Part shown: positions 49,801-63,560 of the stretch, in pieces
Numbering within the stretch: position 1 is the first letter of the stretch
Layout of the letters: each line of letters opens with the position of its first letter
NCBI RefSeq assembly: GCF_000150275.1
Contig: NW_002060954.1
Coordinates: 558,287 to 622,286 of the forward strand
DNA: 64,000 nt
Source: Trichoplax adhaerens
Taxonomy: Eukaryota; Placozoa; Uniplacotomia; Trichoplacea; Trichoplacidae
Direction: 5' to 3'
Notes under the pieces: model-generated
What the model was told of the DNA's origin: nothing
The model's database searches: none
The model's input: the letters and a program-made list of their open reading frames with translations, nothing else
Position numbers and translations under genes: made by a program

Positions 49801-52800
49801 TACGGCTGGATTCATACACCAGAAGTTCAGGGAATATGTCCACTGTTTCCTCGTCTCTAAAGCAGACGTAGCAAGTTTCAGCTTAAGGAAGGGTAACAAA
49901 AGTTTAAATCACAGGAAATTCAGCAAAGTTTCATAACTTACGGCCAGTCCGCCATCTCCTTCTCCCTTGAGTCTGTAGGCGTAGGCATAAAATAATGTGA
50001 TACTGCAAGTTACTATGAAATAATATATAAACTAAATTATACACTAACCGCTTCTACAGGAATATTTACGACGCTTTTAACGAGGGTGATTCTGTAAAAA
50101 ATGATCATGTAACCGAAGATCAGTGATTGAATAATTTGCAGCATCTATAGTATCAAAACAAAATCATTGATAGTGACTAACTTGTAATCCGTACAGTATT
50201 TTTTGTCGGTCCGTAAAAGATATCCAAAGACAAGCATCATACCCTTTAAATAGAGAAGAGTCTTTCCAGAAGCCGCCAGGACAACGCCTGTTTCAATTCT
50301 TAAAATAGGTATATGCATTACTGTGAGCTTATAAAGGTAACAGATGTCTTGAACAATTCTTAAGTATTCTCAAATGTAATAGATTGCCAAGCTTACTTTT
50401 TAGAATACTCAGCGTGTTCATATTCAGCAATCTTATTAACGTGATGCTAAATGATAAATAGCACAAACATTTAAATTTTATTAAAAGTTTTTATGATATC
50501 ATCATTATCCCAACATTTAATCCTTTATTATATCTATATACTTGTATGGTTGGGTATGTTTCAACAGATATATCCATACGTTCAAATATAGCCAAAATCT
50601 CGATCGCAGACCAAACTTTTGATGCTTGTTCAAACCCGGTATTTTTTAGAGAATGCGATTCATCATTTATCCATAACCATAACTTGTGACACTATGAAAT
50701 CAATATGAATCTAACTGTTTGTAACTTAATATTTTTATAACTATAGAATAGAAAATCGAATACAGTTTATACCATTGCGTGTATAGGTCCATGGTGACCC
50801 GTAAGTATATCCCGTTCGACTAGAAATGTAACAAAATTAACAACATTAGGGCCCCTGTCATTTTGTATCTGTAAATGGTAGTTTGCTTTCCCTATTTCCG
50901 TATCTTACTTAAAAAATTTAAATCATCAATCATCTCTTTGAGAGTTAATGCCGTAATTTCAAAGCTAGTAGCCTCTCTTGCACTATCTTCAATATTATGA
51001 GCTTCATCCAATATTACAATTTGATTTCTTAGTGTTATATCCATCTAATTAAATTAGAGTATATTATACAGTTATCTATACCGATATTCAATCATTTGAT
51101 GTGAAATAATACTAGACAATACGTATATTACTAGATCCCGAATCGAAGATTCAATTAAGTAATTATATGGACAAAATATAATTTCTGATTGATCTATTAA
51201 GCCCCGTGCAGCGTAATAAGGACAAGCCTAAAATAAAAAATACATGATTGTACTGTTTCGGATTACAAATATGCCAGCATACATACTTGTCTAAAATCAG
51301 ATAAATATATCTTTATTCATAAGATATAAATAACGTGTTACCTTTGACTTGTTGCATACTTGCACAAACTCTTCTATATCCCAAGCGGAATTAATACCTC
51401 TAGCTTCCAGTGCTTGATGGCTTTTGAGTCTGGGTACGTTATGGTGGTAAACACAAGATCCTACCTGGAAGTAAACCATATTATTCAAAAAAGTGTTGCT
51501 GATACTAAATTAAATATAGGACGTTTAAAGTCATGGCTTGAATTAAAAATTTCTTAAATACCTCAATAGCTAAACGGCAATCGTCATTTTTTGATGAAGA
51601 TTTGGATATCTTCGGATGGATGCAAGTAAAATCACGACTTGATAATATTGTCATTCTATTTTTAACGAAATGTTTTTTCACTACAGTCAATATTGCAAAG
51701 TATCAACACCAAAACACATTATACTAGTCCTAACTTGACATTTCTGTATGCCGTTTTCTTAAGCTCTCTGATAATTTGAGCTATTTGCTTATGTGTTCTT
51801 GTGCCAAAGAAAATCTTTGGAACACTGCGTAACAATACGAGGACGTTACCAGCAAAGTCACAACGTTTAAAAGTTATTAAAATGAAATGAAATATGTCCT
51901 CTCATAACTACTGTATTTTACACTATATCTCGACCATGTACCTAGGCGTGTAACTTTTCGGAATTGATTTCTTCGAGCTCGATGTGATTTCCGTGGCAGT
52001 AGAAGCCTCCACTTGTGATTGCGCTTTGTCATCGAGCAAATTCTGGCTACAAGTTGGAACACGCTCGAATACTGACGTGATAGCTTGAGTCGATGGATCT
52101 TTATTGCTATTCTTCTTAGCTTTTCTCCCCTTCTAATTTTCAAATTGTATTACACAAAAAAATCATGTCAAAAAGCACTCAATAAGCTTTGGCTTAATGA
52201 AATATATACTATCAATATACCTTAATATCATAGTAATTAATCTGAAATTTAAGCATTAGGAGTATGCTTAGAATGCACAGAGGTACATCGACCTACCCTA
52301 GAATCAGTCGGTGGGCGAAATCTTTTCTTATCAGGCATAAAATCGTCTTCATCGTCGATATCACGAGTCAGATCTAATTGAATGTGCTTTTGCACTAATA
52401 TATATTTTAGTAATATTGAGTTGGTGATATATATCTGTATATATGTATACTTGTGTACCGTATTTAATAATTTTCAATGGTCAATTAATCTAAATCTAAC
52501 AATCCTAAAACTATTAATGTACGTACCTCCACTAAAGTTTTCAATACCATGACCAATCTTATCAGAAATACAAGTACTCGATGTTTTCCTTTCTTTACTT
52601 TTAGATAAATTTTTATTTTCCAGTTCAGCAGTATTTGACGTAGTATTAGATTCAGTATTGCAAGAGGTGACTAGGGATGTGATTTCTTTGTGTAGTGTGA
52701 AGGAAAGATGTAAAATAACATGAAAGACATCAAAACGGTGGTCAAGAGAATTGTGATAGTACAGCACAATAGCCTCTGATACACCGTGAAGAATAAATGC

Positions 52801-53916
52801 AAAGCTAACGAACTTCTTAAATTACATATATTACCAACTGTTAAATAGGCAATTAATGCTATATACTCTATATATATCGATAATCAATAGTTAAACGTAT
52901 AAAATTAGACTAATCATAGTAAATCCAACAACGATTTGCAGACCTTTAGAATCATAACTGTACTGAGTTACATAAAGCAAATATCTTGAAATAATTGCCT
53001 TTACCTTCTGTAGTGCTAGCATCGAAGGCCTTTAATTCTTCTTTCTCTTCAAGCATTTCTAGTAGGTATTCCTGACGACACTTTTCTGAAAAAGCATAAG
53101 ATGAAATAACTTAATAAATATGCGGATATTATTTTTCCTAAATCAGGTTAAAACAGTCAGGAACTAAAAATTTATGATTATATCTACGTAATTATAGACC
53201 ATATTCATGGGCCTGCCATGCCAAAGCAGAGCATAGTAAAGCTAAGCTTTTACCACTGCCAGTAGGGCTTTCCAGCAAACAATGTTTTCTCTGCTGCAAT
53301 CCTTGGATTATCTGTAAGAATTTATACAAAATACAATATTCATAAAGTTTCTGGATTACCCTCATTAACTAAACTAATATCTCATCACCTAGTGTAGTAT
53401 ATTAATGCAATTATATCATGTATAATTTCACTTTCTACGGTAATTATAAAGTTATTACAGTGTAAATTATGAATTTATTTATAGGAAATTTAGTGATCTA
53501 CATAAGTGTAAGTTGCTCATTTCGCACAGATGGTACATTTTGCATTCGTATACGGTATGTATTTATCATCCACAATAATTAATCAACGGTACATAATTAT
53601 AAGCTAACAGCAAAGGCCTCATAAATAATTACCACTGCTCATCTGCCATTAGAAAGTTATATAGCACAATGTAGCCAATCAAATTTGATGCAAAGTTTCA
53701 CATCCAGATATTTAAATTACTACTTACACTGTACTGTACTGCAATTCAATTATTAACTTTAACAATTTTTATTTTTTTATCACTTACCTTTGACATCATG
53801 GAGAGTTGTGAAGGATATGCTTTGTACGGAAATTCTACCTGTACTCCGCTAATGGTGTAAGATCGATTATTATCGATATTAGTGACGGATGTTTTGACAT
53901 CGTTTAAATTGTTCAT
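46864..53916 (-). CDS. BRIP1: BRIP1/FANCJ-like Fe-S DNA helicase with a cysteine-rich C-terminal extension
   Basis: This many-exon gene encodes an XPD-family 5'-to-3' DNA helicase of the Fanconi pathway, acting in crosslink repair and G-quadruplex unwinding in the nucleus. Exon 1 (53788-53916) reads [20 protein letters not shown], like human BRIP1. Exon 53200-53311 has Walker A SPTGSGKS and CSALAWQ. Further pieces are [15 protein letters not shown], the four Fe-S cysteines ([21 protein letters not shown]), [15 protein letters not shown] (near 51000), [62 protein letters not shown] and [13 protein letters not shown]. This points to BRIP1 rather than RTEL1 or DDX11. Downstream, phase-compatible exons (about 47855-48020, 47353 to about 47790, 47215-47267, 46864 to about 47170) add an acidic serine-rich linker and a cysteine-rich end starting [12 protein letters not shown]. 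That tail belongs here by splice phase only and has no recognised homologue. Confidence 0.9.
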
Positions 53917-54027
53917 ATCGAAATTGTCGAAATTTTACTTAATGATCAGTGCCTAATTAACACATCGAAACGTTTATAAGTCAAATGCAACCATCAAATC
54001 CTACAGTAACTCCCATGCATATATATT

Positions 54028-54380
54028 GTACTGTACAGTCTACAACCGCCCTTCTGCTGTACAGTACAGTAAAGAATTTAATTTAAATCAAATTAAATTC
54101 ACTTTTCAGGGAACTTCAGCGCCGAGATAGCTGAGAAAGAAAGTGAAGTTGCAAACACGCCTGTTGGGCAGTGTTCACATTCCAAGTCTCTATGTTACAG
54201 TCCATGCAAGAGTCTGCACTGTACTGTACAGTACTATACTGTACCGCAATGCAATGGCGGGAGTCCATTCAAATTTAAATTAAATAACTTTTAAAAAAGT
54301 ACAGTACTGTATACAGTACACTAAGTACAGTACAGTACAGTACAGTGTACTATATAATACAAAGTACTGTACCGTATAGC
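54028..54380. repeat. CAGTA/TACTG pentanucleotide cluster upstream of BRIP1
   Basis: Several blocks (TACTGTACAG at about 54028, GCACTGTACTGTACAGTAC at about 54218, and a longer run around 54300-54345) alternate strand at GTAC. They sit 100-450 bases upstream of the helicase start codon. Confidence 0.75.
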
Positions 54381-54742
54381 AATTACTGTGAATTCGAGTG
54401 GCAAAACTACAATAACTGGTATTACGACATGACTTATAAAACGGTTGGAGCGACCGTACATATAACAGCGACTTATAGTTTGTATAAGAAACTTTAAAGA
54501 AATTTAATTAATCAATACTGCGATAAAAGGTAATAAAAACATCAAGAGCCAATTGCTCAAGGTTGTAGTGATCTGTCTGTGTGGAATTGGAGCCAAATTT
54601 AAAGTACATTTCTTCAAAATTTAAAGACATACTTTAAGGCAACACATATAGCTGAATATCTCTCAACCATTTTAGCTTTCTCACCACGCCCTTATAATAG
54701 TGGTCCAAATATTCATGGTGGATACTAGACAGTGGACACTCC

Positions 54743-55051
54743 CAGGGACTACTAAAAAGAAAGAGATGAGACGGGACAGGAAACTACCACGGTGTAAAAA
54801 TAATGTAGAGGCTTATTATTTTTTCGGTCATTCTACTATATGCTACCGATGAAACTAGCGTTGTTGATAATATAATGTTTAATAACTTAGCTGGCTAATA
54901 GCAGCTAATTTGGACGTCAGTCGTAGACAGTATAGTGTATCGTTACAGACGTGCGATACAGTTGAAATGACCAGTAAAACAATCAGCCTCAACATTATTT
55001 GCATAGCGAACAACCGTTTCCTGTAATGTCTCTTACTTTTAGAAGTCCCTG
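54743..55051. mobile_element. Non-autonomous inverted-repeat transposon, CAGGGACTTCT family
   Basis: The left end CAGGGACTACTAAAAAG, then AAAGAGATGAG and ACAGGAAAC, matches the reverse complement of the right end (CAGGGACTTCTAAAAGTAAG, then AGACAT and ACAGGAAAC) over roughly 45 bases with small gaps. The direct repeat GACACTCCC is found at 54735-54743 and 55051-55059, overlapping each terminus by one base, and looks like an 8-9 bp target duplication. The interior has no transposase. CAGGG ends and 8-bp duplications recall hAT elements and 9-bp ones recall Mutator; the superfamily is not settled. Confidence 0.75.
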
Positions 55052-58000
55052 ACACTCCCCGTACTAGCAATACAGTATATAATGTTTTATTACATTCCTA
55101 CAGTATACGCAGCGTATATTATTACTATTTTTATATAAAAAAGGATGCAAGTTACGAGAAAATATAGTAAAGTTCTAAATATAAATTACAATTTGATGAT
55201 TCCTGATGAAAACTTTCATATAAATCCTTTTCGTGTAGTAAGTACTTAATTCAGTATAGTAAATCTTAGCATATATCGCACAGTACAGAATAGTACATTT
55301 GAGCAAAATGAATTCATATCCGCGCACAGCCTTTCTTTGATTACGTAAATAAATTATAACTCTTATATTTGTACTTTATCTGCAGTGTCAAGTAAATCTG
55401 TGATTGCTATTGAAGATATTGTGAAGTACTGTTTGTTTCTCAAGGAACAAAGAAATTGAAAATTACTTATAACTCAATCATTGACAGGTTCTTTGCCAGT
55501 CAAATCTACTTTGATTCCAACTATTTTTAAAGACTTTAAATTGTTGTCACGAGAGTATCAGCATAAAAGGAAAATTAGAAAAACAGAAGAAATAAATACA
55601 GTAGTAACTGTACAATGTATATCTAATAAAATCTAAATTTTTTAAATCACACCTTTTGGATAGCCATTAATAATTATAATTATATATAACATATATATAT
55701 ATATAATTAATTGATATCCGTTACTGTATTTTAATAACTACACTTCGCTTGAAATCACTTTAACCATCTTCCTGGGCTCTATAGACCGCCTCTGTACTAC
55801 GTAGTCCATCGCCAACGAGTATACGTACTATATACTCGTATTCATTTTTACAATCAGTTGACAATGCATATACTGTATCAATAATTGTCATTTCTACTCG
55901 GCATCTATTAATCATTAATTTTAATTAAAAAGAGAAAAGAATTTGGCTAAACTGAGATGCTGATCTCTACATATTAACTGGTGATAATTTAAAAACCATA
56001 CTTTTTAACTTTCAACCAAGAAGTAAAATTCAGTACGCTAATAATAATAATCAAATACTCAAAGGTCATTAGTTGTCCACAAAAAAGGTAAAAAAGTCAT
56101 TAAATTATATTTAAAATGGCCAATATAAAAAGGGAGGAAGCTTTCAAAAGTCTTATTGCTTCAAAGCATCCCTTGTGTCTCTTTATCTGTCGATTCTATA
56201 TATAGATACCGTTATGTTCTCTCGGGCGACGCTAGGTCGATCACGCAATACTAGACATTACAAGTCTATCATACATAAGAGATGCCGTGTAAAGTACAGG
56301 CATACTACCTGATATCGCATATTTAGCTCGGTATTGCTTCTAATTAATTTAATATAGCGAACGTGATCCACTAAGACATGATTAAAGGAACCCGTTGACT
56401 ATGCCTAATCACCAAATAAAGACAGCTTTGACGACACAATAGACTAATACCGGGCATATTATGATTAATTTACTATAGAAAATTTATTATTTAAAATCCA
56501 AAATTTTCAATAATCACATCTATTCAAGAATTGCGAAGAGAAATTTAATCAATTACTATAAAGAATGACTACATTGAGTAAAGTAAATAGAGGTGCAGTC
56601 ACTCGAAACAGAGTAAAATGTTCGGAATCTATTTCATCCAATTCTGTAAATACAAAAGGGCATATTCTGCTGGAAAATTGATTTTAACACTTTAATACCT
56701 GTCGAACCCCTAATAAAAGTAAATGATTACACTTTAAACCAGTGGTCTTGTTAAACTTGGCCGTAGAACAGGATTTAATGTCTGCGATTGTAAATATAGT
56801 AGTGTAATACGTTTTTTGCGGACAGAAACGAGTACAAATTTTTCATTTTTAGGATTTATCTGCATTAGATATGACATCTTAAAGCTAGCTATAAATAACG
56901 CCATTATTTGACATTAGCACAAAGAACGCCCCTCTCTTAGTGTAATAATACTTTTAAAAACTAGCCGTAGTGAATACTATCGTTCATTGTAAATAATAAA
57001 TAACAACTTCATTGTTTCCTGTTCGTAAAACAACCATTTTCATATAATTGTCAGAGTAAGGTTATTACGCCTTTCTCAAGTATTTTTCTGAAATTATAAT
57101 GACAAACAATAGATGGAAAGAGCATACACCAAACGCTCAAGCATAAAGGTGGCTTATTTGCCTGCTTCTATGGCATCGTAGTATCAGATCGTAGCGTACA
57201 ATAGCCAAGTTACGATATTGTACTCTCTTAACAGTGAGAATTTTAATTTGTACTAACCTATGCATGTAGATTGTAAATAAATTTATTAAAGAATAATACC
57301 AAAATAATTTATGAGTATATTCAAAAAGCATGGGTTGGCTTGAAACAGGGAAATCTTTATGTTTTAGAAGCTACAGTTCAATTCAGAAATATTAGTTCAC
57401 TTAATTAGAAGCTGCAGCTCTTCATCTATAGAAAATATTTTCGTAGTATTAGCCAATTTTGATTAGCGTAGGTAATAGTGATTACGATACGACCATTTCT
57501 TAAAGGGGTTATCTATCGCTGTAGATCGTATTATAATTTTAGGGTAGCAAAATGTATCAGTGGTTGTTAAGCGATAGTTTCGATTGTAATACATCTTCTT
57601 CATGTTCGTGTTATGAACTCCACTAAAATTTCCTATTAAGCAATAGGGGTTGAGTTGTCTTAGTAAAATTAGGGTGATACTGTACCTTTACTTCAAATTA
57701 GTATACAAAATTAACATCATCATGCCTTCACAAATTACAAACTTTGCTCAGCTATGCTCTATGTAAAACAGAAAACTATATGAAATTCAGTGCATTATAT
57801 ATAGATTAATTGTGGATTGATGATTATATCATATCAATATTGGCTAAATGATATTAGCCTTGTACGTAATTTGAAGTTACTATTGATAACACCAAAGAGA
57901 TAACACAAATACATTAAGTTTGATAATAAGTAGGAATGGTTAATAACGTGAATAAGTAAAAGTTGAAACAATAATTTGAATATCTTCAGTAATTCTTTAG

Positions 58001-61000
58001 GATATTGAAGGACTAAGTAATTATTTAATTATTATAACAAAAATAATTGACAATCAAAAAATAGTATTGTCCTTAAATAGATAGAATATCGCTAAAATAA
58101 CGCTAATTGAAAGTCAAAAAGCGCCTTCAGTGAAACAAGTAGACTACGGCAAGTGACGTTACTAGATAATCTGTCGCCATACGCATTTAATTAAATATTT
58201 GAATAGCCCTGATGCATTCAAATTGCGTTAGGGCACAGTGACACTATATCTTAAATTATCACTAAATAATCTAATAAGATAAACCGTTTTAGTATATCTA
58301 AAAAAATCTGTCATTGCAGACTTAACAACTTTAAATAGAGAGGTTATAGCCCATGAATAAAAATATTTACATATCATTACAGAGAATGAGGCAGACTTAA
58401 TAAATAGCGGCTACATGCCATTCAAATGAAGAGGTTGTACTGAATAAGATAATTGCACAGCGATGCAGCAAGTATAGATGATGGCCATCTCACGAAAGTT
58501 AGCTAGAGATAAATGATCCCATTCTAAACACGTACAACAAAAATTTGAAAATCGCTATTTAATTTACTCAGTATTAGTAAAATGAGTGAAAAATTATGTA
58601 TAACAGAGCTGATAAATTAGTAAAATTACGATTTATTCAGGCTTTTGCAGCCTGTAGATTTATGAACATACTATAAACATGTAATCATGATGTTTACAGT
58701 AATGAAGAAAGACCAGGTGAAATCGCGTATTTCAGTAATGATAGTTCAATCTAATGTATAGTATATCAGCTACTGTGCAAATTTACATCAAGATAAATTA
58801 CGCAATTTAAGCAATTATATATAATTATAAATGATAATGTTCCCTCTCCCAATAATGAAGTCTTCATTAAAATCTAGATGAAGAGTATAACTATCACTGG
58901 CGCTACATAGTATCAAACTATCAACACGTTACATAAATATAAAATTTCATTACGACTACTCTTGCTAATTCTAATACATGTCGTAGTTAGCCTGCACTTG
59001 TTTTACTGATCATATGTACCTTAAACAAGAATAATGCTGCCTCGTATATTTAGTGGAAGGTTATGGGTAGAACTTATGATCACATCCTCTATTTCAAAAA
59101 TGTCAATCACGAACCATTATTACCACAATGATACTAGCCCAATTAATATACAGTATTAATGCTAAACTTTAACAGTCTATCATTTTCTTGCCTTAAATAC
59201 AATTAAACTTTATGCAATATACAGCCATGCTAAATAGAAGCTATCTATAAAGTACCTAGAATCACTAAAAAAATTGCCTTTAATAGCATAAATAGAATAG
59301 CTTATTTTCTTTTTCTATTACAATACTGTCAAAGAGAATCTTTTTTGGTATATTATAAATAATAATTGAATAAATCAATTAATCAGACAGATCTGGAACA
59401 GATGATAATACAATCATAAGTATAGTCTATAGAGCAAGCTTGTTAGAAAATTTTCAATGTTGTGTAGACATTGCTTTGCATCTAATTTGATATCAATTGG
59501 CTATATAGCTCTGATCTCTAGAGTTCATCTAAAGTCTGGGGCTTTCAAAATTAAGACTTCCTTTTCGCTATCATATAAATGGAAATTATAGCAATACTTG
59601 TCCATCCTACTATCATCATAGAACATTTTAACAATTGAAGTTGCTATTATATGATAATTATCTTACTTAACACTGATTAATTTATTTAAATCATACCCGA
59701 AACTTATGCGACCTGCTTAGGTATGAAAGACTAGAGATGATAAAATTTTTATCTTTTTTAATAAATTTTGATCACGAAGAAATATTGTAAACTATTGTAC
59801 TGTAGTTCTAGAATGAGGACTTCCAAATCATTAAGGCTTTATACATATTTTAATTAATAAATCTAAAATTTTATCGGACACCTGCAAGTCTGTTACTGCC
59901 TTAGCTTAAATTAAAATCTAATCTACTTCGGTACTATAACGTACAATTATACTTCATACCATAATGATCACATATTTATGAATGTCTGTGCACATAAACA
60001 TGGTTAAACTATCAATGTGTGCCAATTTTATTGTCATGATTAGCAAAATAATTAAGAACGTAACTAAGAATGAAATACATAAGCTTTGGCACCCGTTGTC
60101 CTCCGTGGTGCATGAACTGCTCTTATACAGCAGTACGATGGATGCAAGTCCAAACACAGCTCATTTCCTATTCCAAAATATCAGTTTTACTTATTTATTG
60201 TAGCGTACACTAAATAAATTTTATTCACTCTACTATATTGTGCAAAGTATGGATACTTTTAGTTATCATCTATTGCATACGAGTACAGTACAGGATCAGT
60301 CTGTATCTAATTTTCTTATTATCATACTGTAAAAGTCCTTACACTTAGTAATGTCACTTCCAGTGTTACAGAATGCTACAATTATAGTGTTATAGCATTC
60401 TTTATGTTGTAACACGTTGCTAACCAATAAAGTGCCATATTGCAGGTACCATATCTTTTTAAATGTAATTTAAGTCACTTTGCCACTAGCAGTCCTCACC
60501 TACAACATCGAAAAAGACTGTAGCTGATCCTCTTTTGTATGTAAAGATCTTGGATAAGCTCATCCCAGCTTAATTAAGCTTCATGGTGTCATTAGTAGCG
60601 ATGCATGTCAAATGTGGAGAAATTGCTTTATCATTAAAAAAGGAAAGAACTACTGTACCATTTAGGATTTTACATAGCTAGGAATTAAGGCGAACTTAGA
60701 AATAACATTTCGTTTTTAAAGATTGAAACAAATTAATGATACATATTATTTTTGTATATTCTACATAATTCATAGTTGAGTTTTAGGCTCGTACTCCGAT
60801 ATTAAACTTGCCTGTCTTCCTCACAAAATATCATGATACGCATTTTCATGATGCTACCGTAGCGCAATAGTACATATGAGTATCATACACTGCATTAGAC
60901 CTGTTAAAAGTTAACAATGACGATTTTCTATACGAAGAGCGATTACGCAGAATACTATAGGAAACTAAGACTACGAGCAGACTTCTGCTAATAGCACTAT

Positions 61001-63055
61001 AATACTAGTTAAATTAGTATCCGAATCATATGAAATCCTAATAACAAGTGTTAACCAGTGTACTATTTTCTAGTCTTGAGCAAATTTCTCTAAATTTTAT
61101 AGTCCAATCCCAAAGTATTAAGCGTCGCAAATAAACGTAAGTAACAACTGGTACAAATCAAATGATCAGTTACGGATAACTGATACTGTTTTAATGTTAT
61201 GTGTAGTACTGTACAATATCGTAGTTTATATATATCATGATCACATTGTACTGTACCGCAATTTATATAAACAATAATTATGATCCTTGCAGTAATAATA
61301 CAATTTTGATTTGTTACTGATATTTAAACTCTGTCCAGTAGCAAACAGGACCAGTGTTACCTGATACCTTAACAATACCTATATTTTAAAGTACGGTGAC
61401 TTCGTTGGAATCGTGCTCATGTCATATTCATATATGTACAGTATTGAAAGATATATGTGATAATATATCCTCGTATTAATAATGGCAGTAGTATTATTTA
61501 TTAGTGCATTCCCCATATTACCCTTTCTCGAATACAGATTTACTATTTTTCTTCCTACGGTCCTTAACCTAGTGTTACGCACACTCCAGTCCGATATTAA
61601 TGTGGTCGTAACGTCTCGACACGAAATAGTACGTTTTCTTAGCTAAGATAATTTGTAAATTATATATTTACAATCCATTCAAAATAGCGTTAGAGACATA
61701 TAAGTAGGAAAATTGGATGTAATGTTCAAAAGTGGGGGAGTTAATTATTAGAAAGTAGATGTTTTCATAAGATGAAAGTGAAAATTTCACGGAAAATAAT
61801 TATTCTAGGACAAGAATAAGAGACAAAAATATGTTGTGACTCACTCCATTGCCCTCACTAGGAGAATATATTATTTTTTTAAAAGATTCTATTACTAATT
61901 TGATCATAAATAAATAATCTATCAGGAATGAATTTGTAGGGTAACAATTCCTAGAAATCCAACGAAAGCGGTTATTATGTAATCAATTGCATAAATAAAA
62001 CCGAGCTTCAAGAGACATTAATCTATAAGGAAGGTAACAATAATCAAGATTGTCAATGATACTAGAATAAAAGGACAATATTTATTGCTGATTAGTTTTG
62101 AATAATACTCTGTTTTTCTTTAATAGAAAATATAGTATTAGATCCCGGTTCCACTGTTTCTCACAACATATAACTTTGGAGCAGTAAACATCAATAAAAA
62201 CTTTTGTACGCTATGAAGGAATAAAAATTAGTAGATAGCTCAATATCTGGCGTAACGTACGATATACTTGAGGGATAAATAACGATTGCTTGTCTAATAA
62301 TAATTATATAATGACCCTAAAGATACTATCGTCAATTTTCATAATACTGTATATAGTTCGCAAAATTTTATTCATTTACCTTGATATGTTTATACTATAC
62401 AATAGGTATTTGTTTAAGAATAAGTAATAAATATTTGATGCGAATAAATCATCTGAAACTGATTGTAGTATTGAAATGTAGACAAAAATACATGTATTTT
62501 TAGGCAACAAAATCATTTTCAAAGCAACTTTATAAAGTATTATTTCAAAGCTATATATAGATTATTTTTTTCAATAATTGGCGTTGAATCTGTAAGAACA
62601 GCTTTGAGAGATTTGCATAATTACTGAACATGACGGTAATTGAGTGATCAATTTCAATGATTGACGTGATCTATAATCATCATAATTATTTTATCCCCAT
62701 ACTAAAGCATTATTAAAGGTATCTTTTGGTCTTCTTTGTTCGGTACTGTACTGTATGTGCAGTACGTACCGATGTTACACCCTTTTATTATTATTATTTA
62801 TTTATAGGTACTGTACTGAAATGTACCGGCATCGGCATGGCGGAGAGACTGTACTGTAAGATTGATATAAGGATTGAACAAAAAGAATTTTATTTATTAT
62901 TAATCCAGCTGATTACTGTGTGATTCGATACAGCCACAAAATTAGAATAACTTTTTTTTAATATGCAGTATATATTAAGTTAAGTTAAATGAAATAGTGA
63001 TAACACAATCAACGCCAATACAGTACTTTCATCTTACGTGTACAGTAATAAGATG

Positions 63056-63560
63056 TGAAATACTGTACAGTACAGTATTTGCACCTGAGCATGCAAAGTG
63101 TACAGTACTGTACGTACAGTACAGTAAAGTACAGTATACTGTAGTGAAAGAGAGAGTCAGAGATGGAGGCTGAATGTACAGTACTGTACTGTAGTGTAGA
63201 TTAGATTTGATGAATATTCAGCTACACGGATCGTTTTTAGCAACTGAAATTAATTAATAAGAATTAGGTATGATATCCTAGATAGAGAGTTTTCCCGATA
63301 CGTTCAGCATGCAGCCCACCAATAACAGGAAAATACTTGTATTTTAGTATTTTATTCCTTTCTATTCACAATTGCACCATAAAACTTAGAAAAATAATCC
63401 GTAAATTTGTTTATGAGCAGTGCCAAAAATAGTACTGTACTGTACTGTACAGTACACTACACTGTATAGTACAGCGTACAGTACAACAGATTAAAATTTG
63501 CAGTATTATACCAACAAAACATTGATTGCGAATGCTACAGTACAGACTACAGTAGTACAG
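63056..63560. repeat. CAGTA/TACTG pentanucleotide clusters
   Basis: Two dense runs (63061-63200 and 63432-63560) contain TACTGTACAGTACAGTA-type blocks that change strand at GTAC, with unrelated AT-rich sequence between. The open frame on the minus strand at 63411-63611 is a product of the repeat. Confidence 0.8.

Noticed and set aside
46864-53916. RTEL1 or DDX11 as the identity of the helicase
   Set aside because: The start ([17 protein letters not shown]), the block [10 protein letters not shown] and the WVRQRVQHF segment match BRIP1 better than either paralogue.
55381-55640. Possible exons reading SVIAIEDIVKYCLFLKEQ and SLPVKSTLIPTIFKDFKLLS
   Set aside because: The first has no usable donor before its stop, and no upstream exon or family supports a gene.
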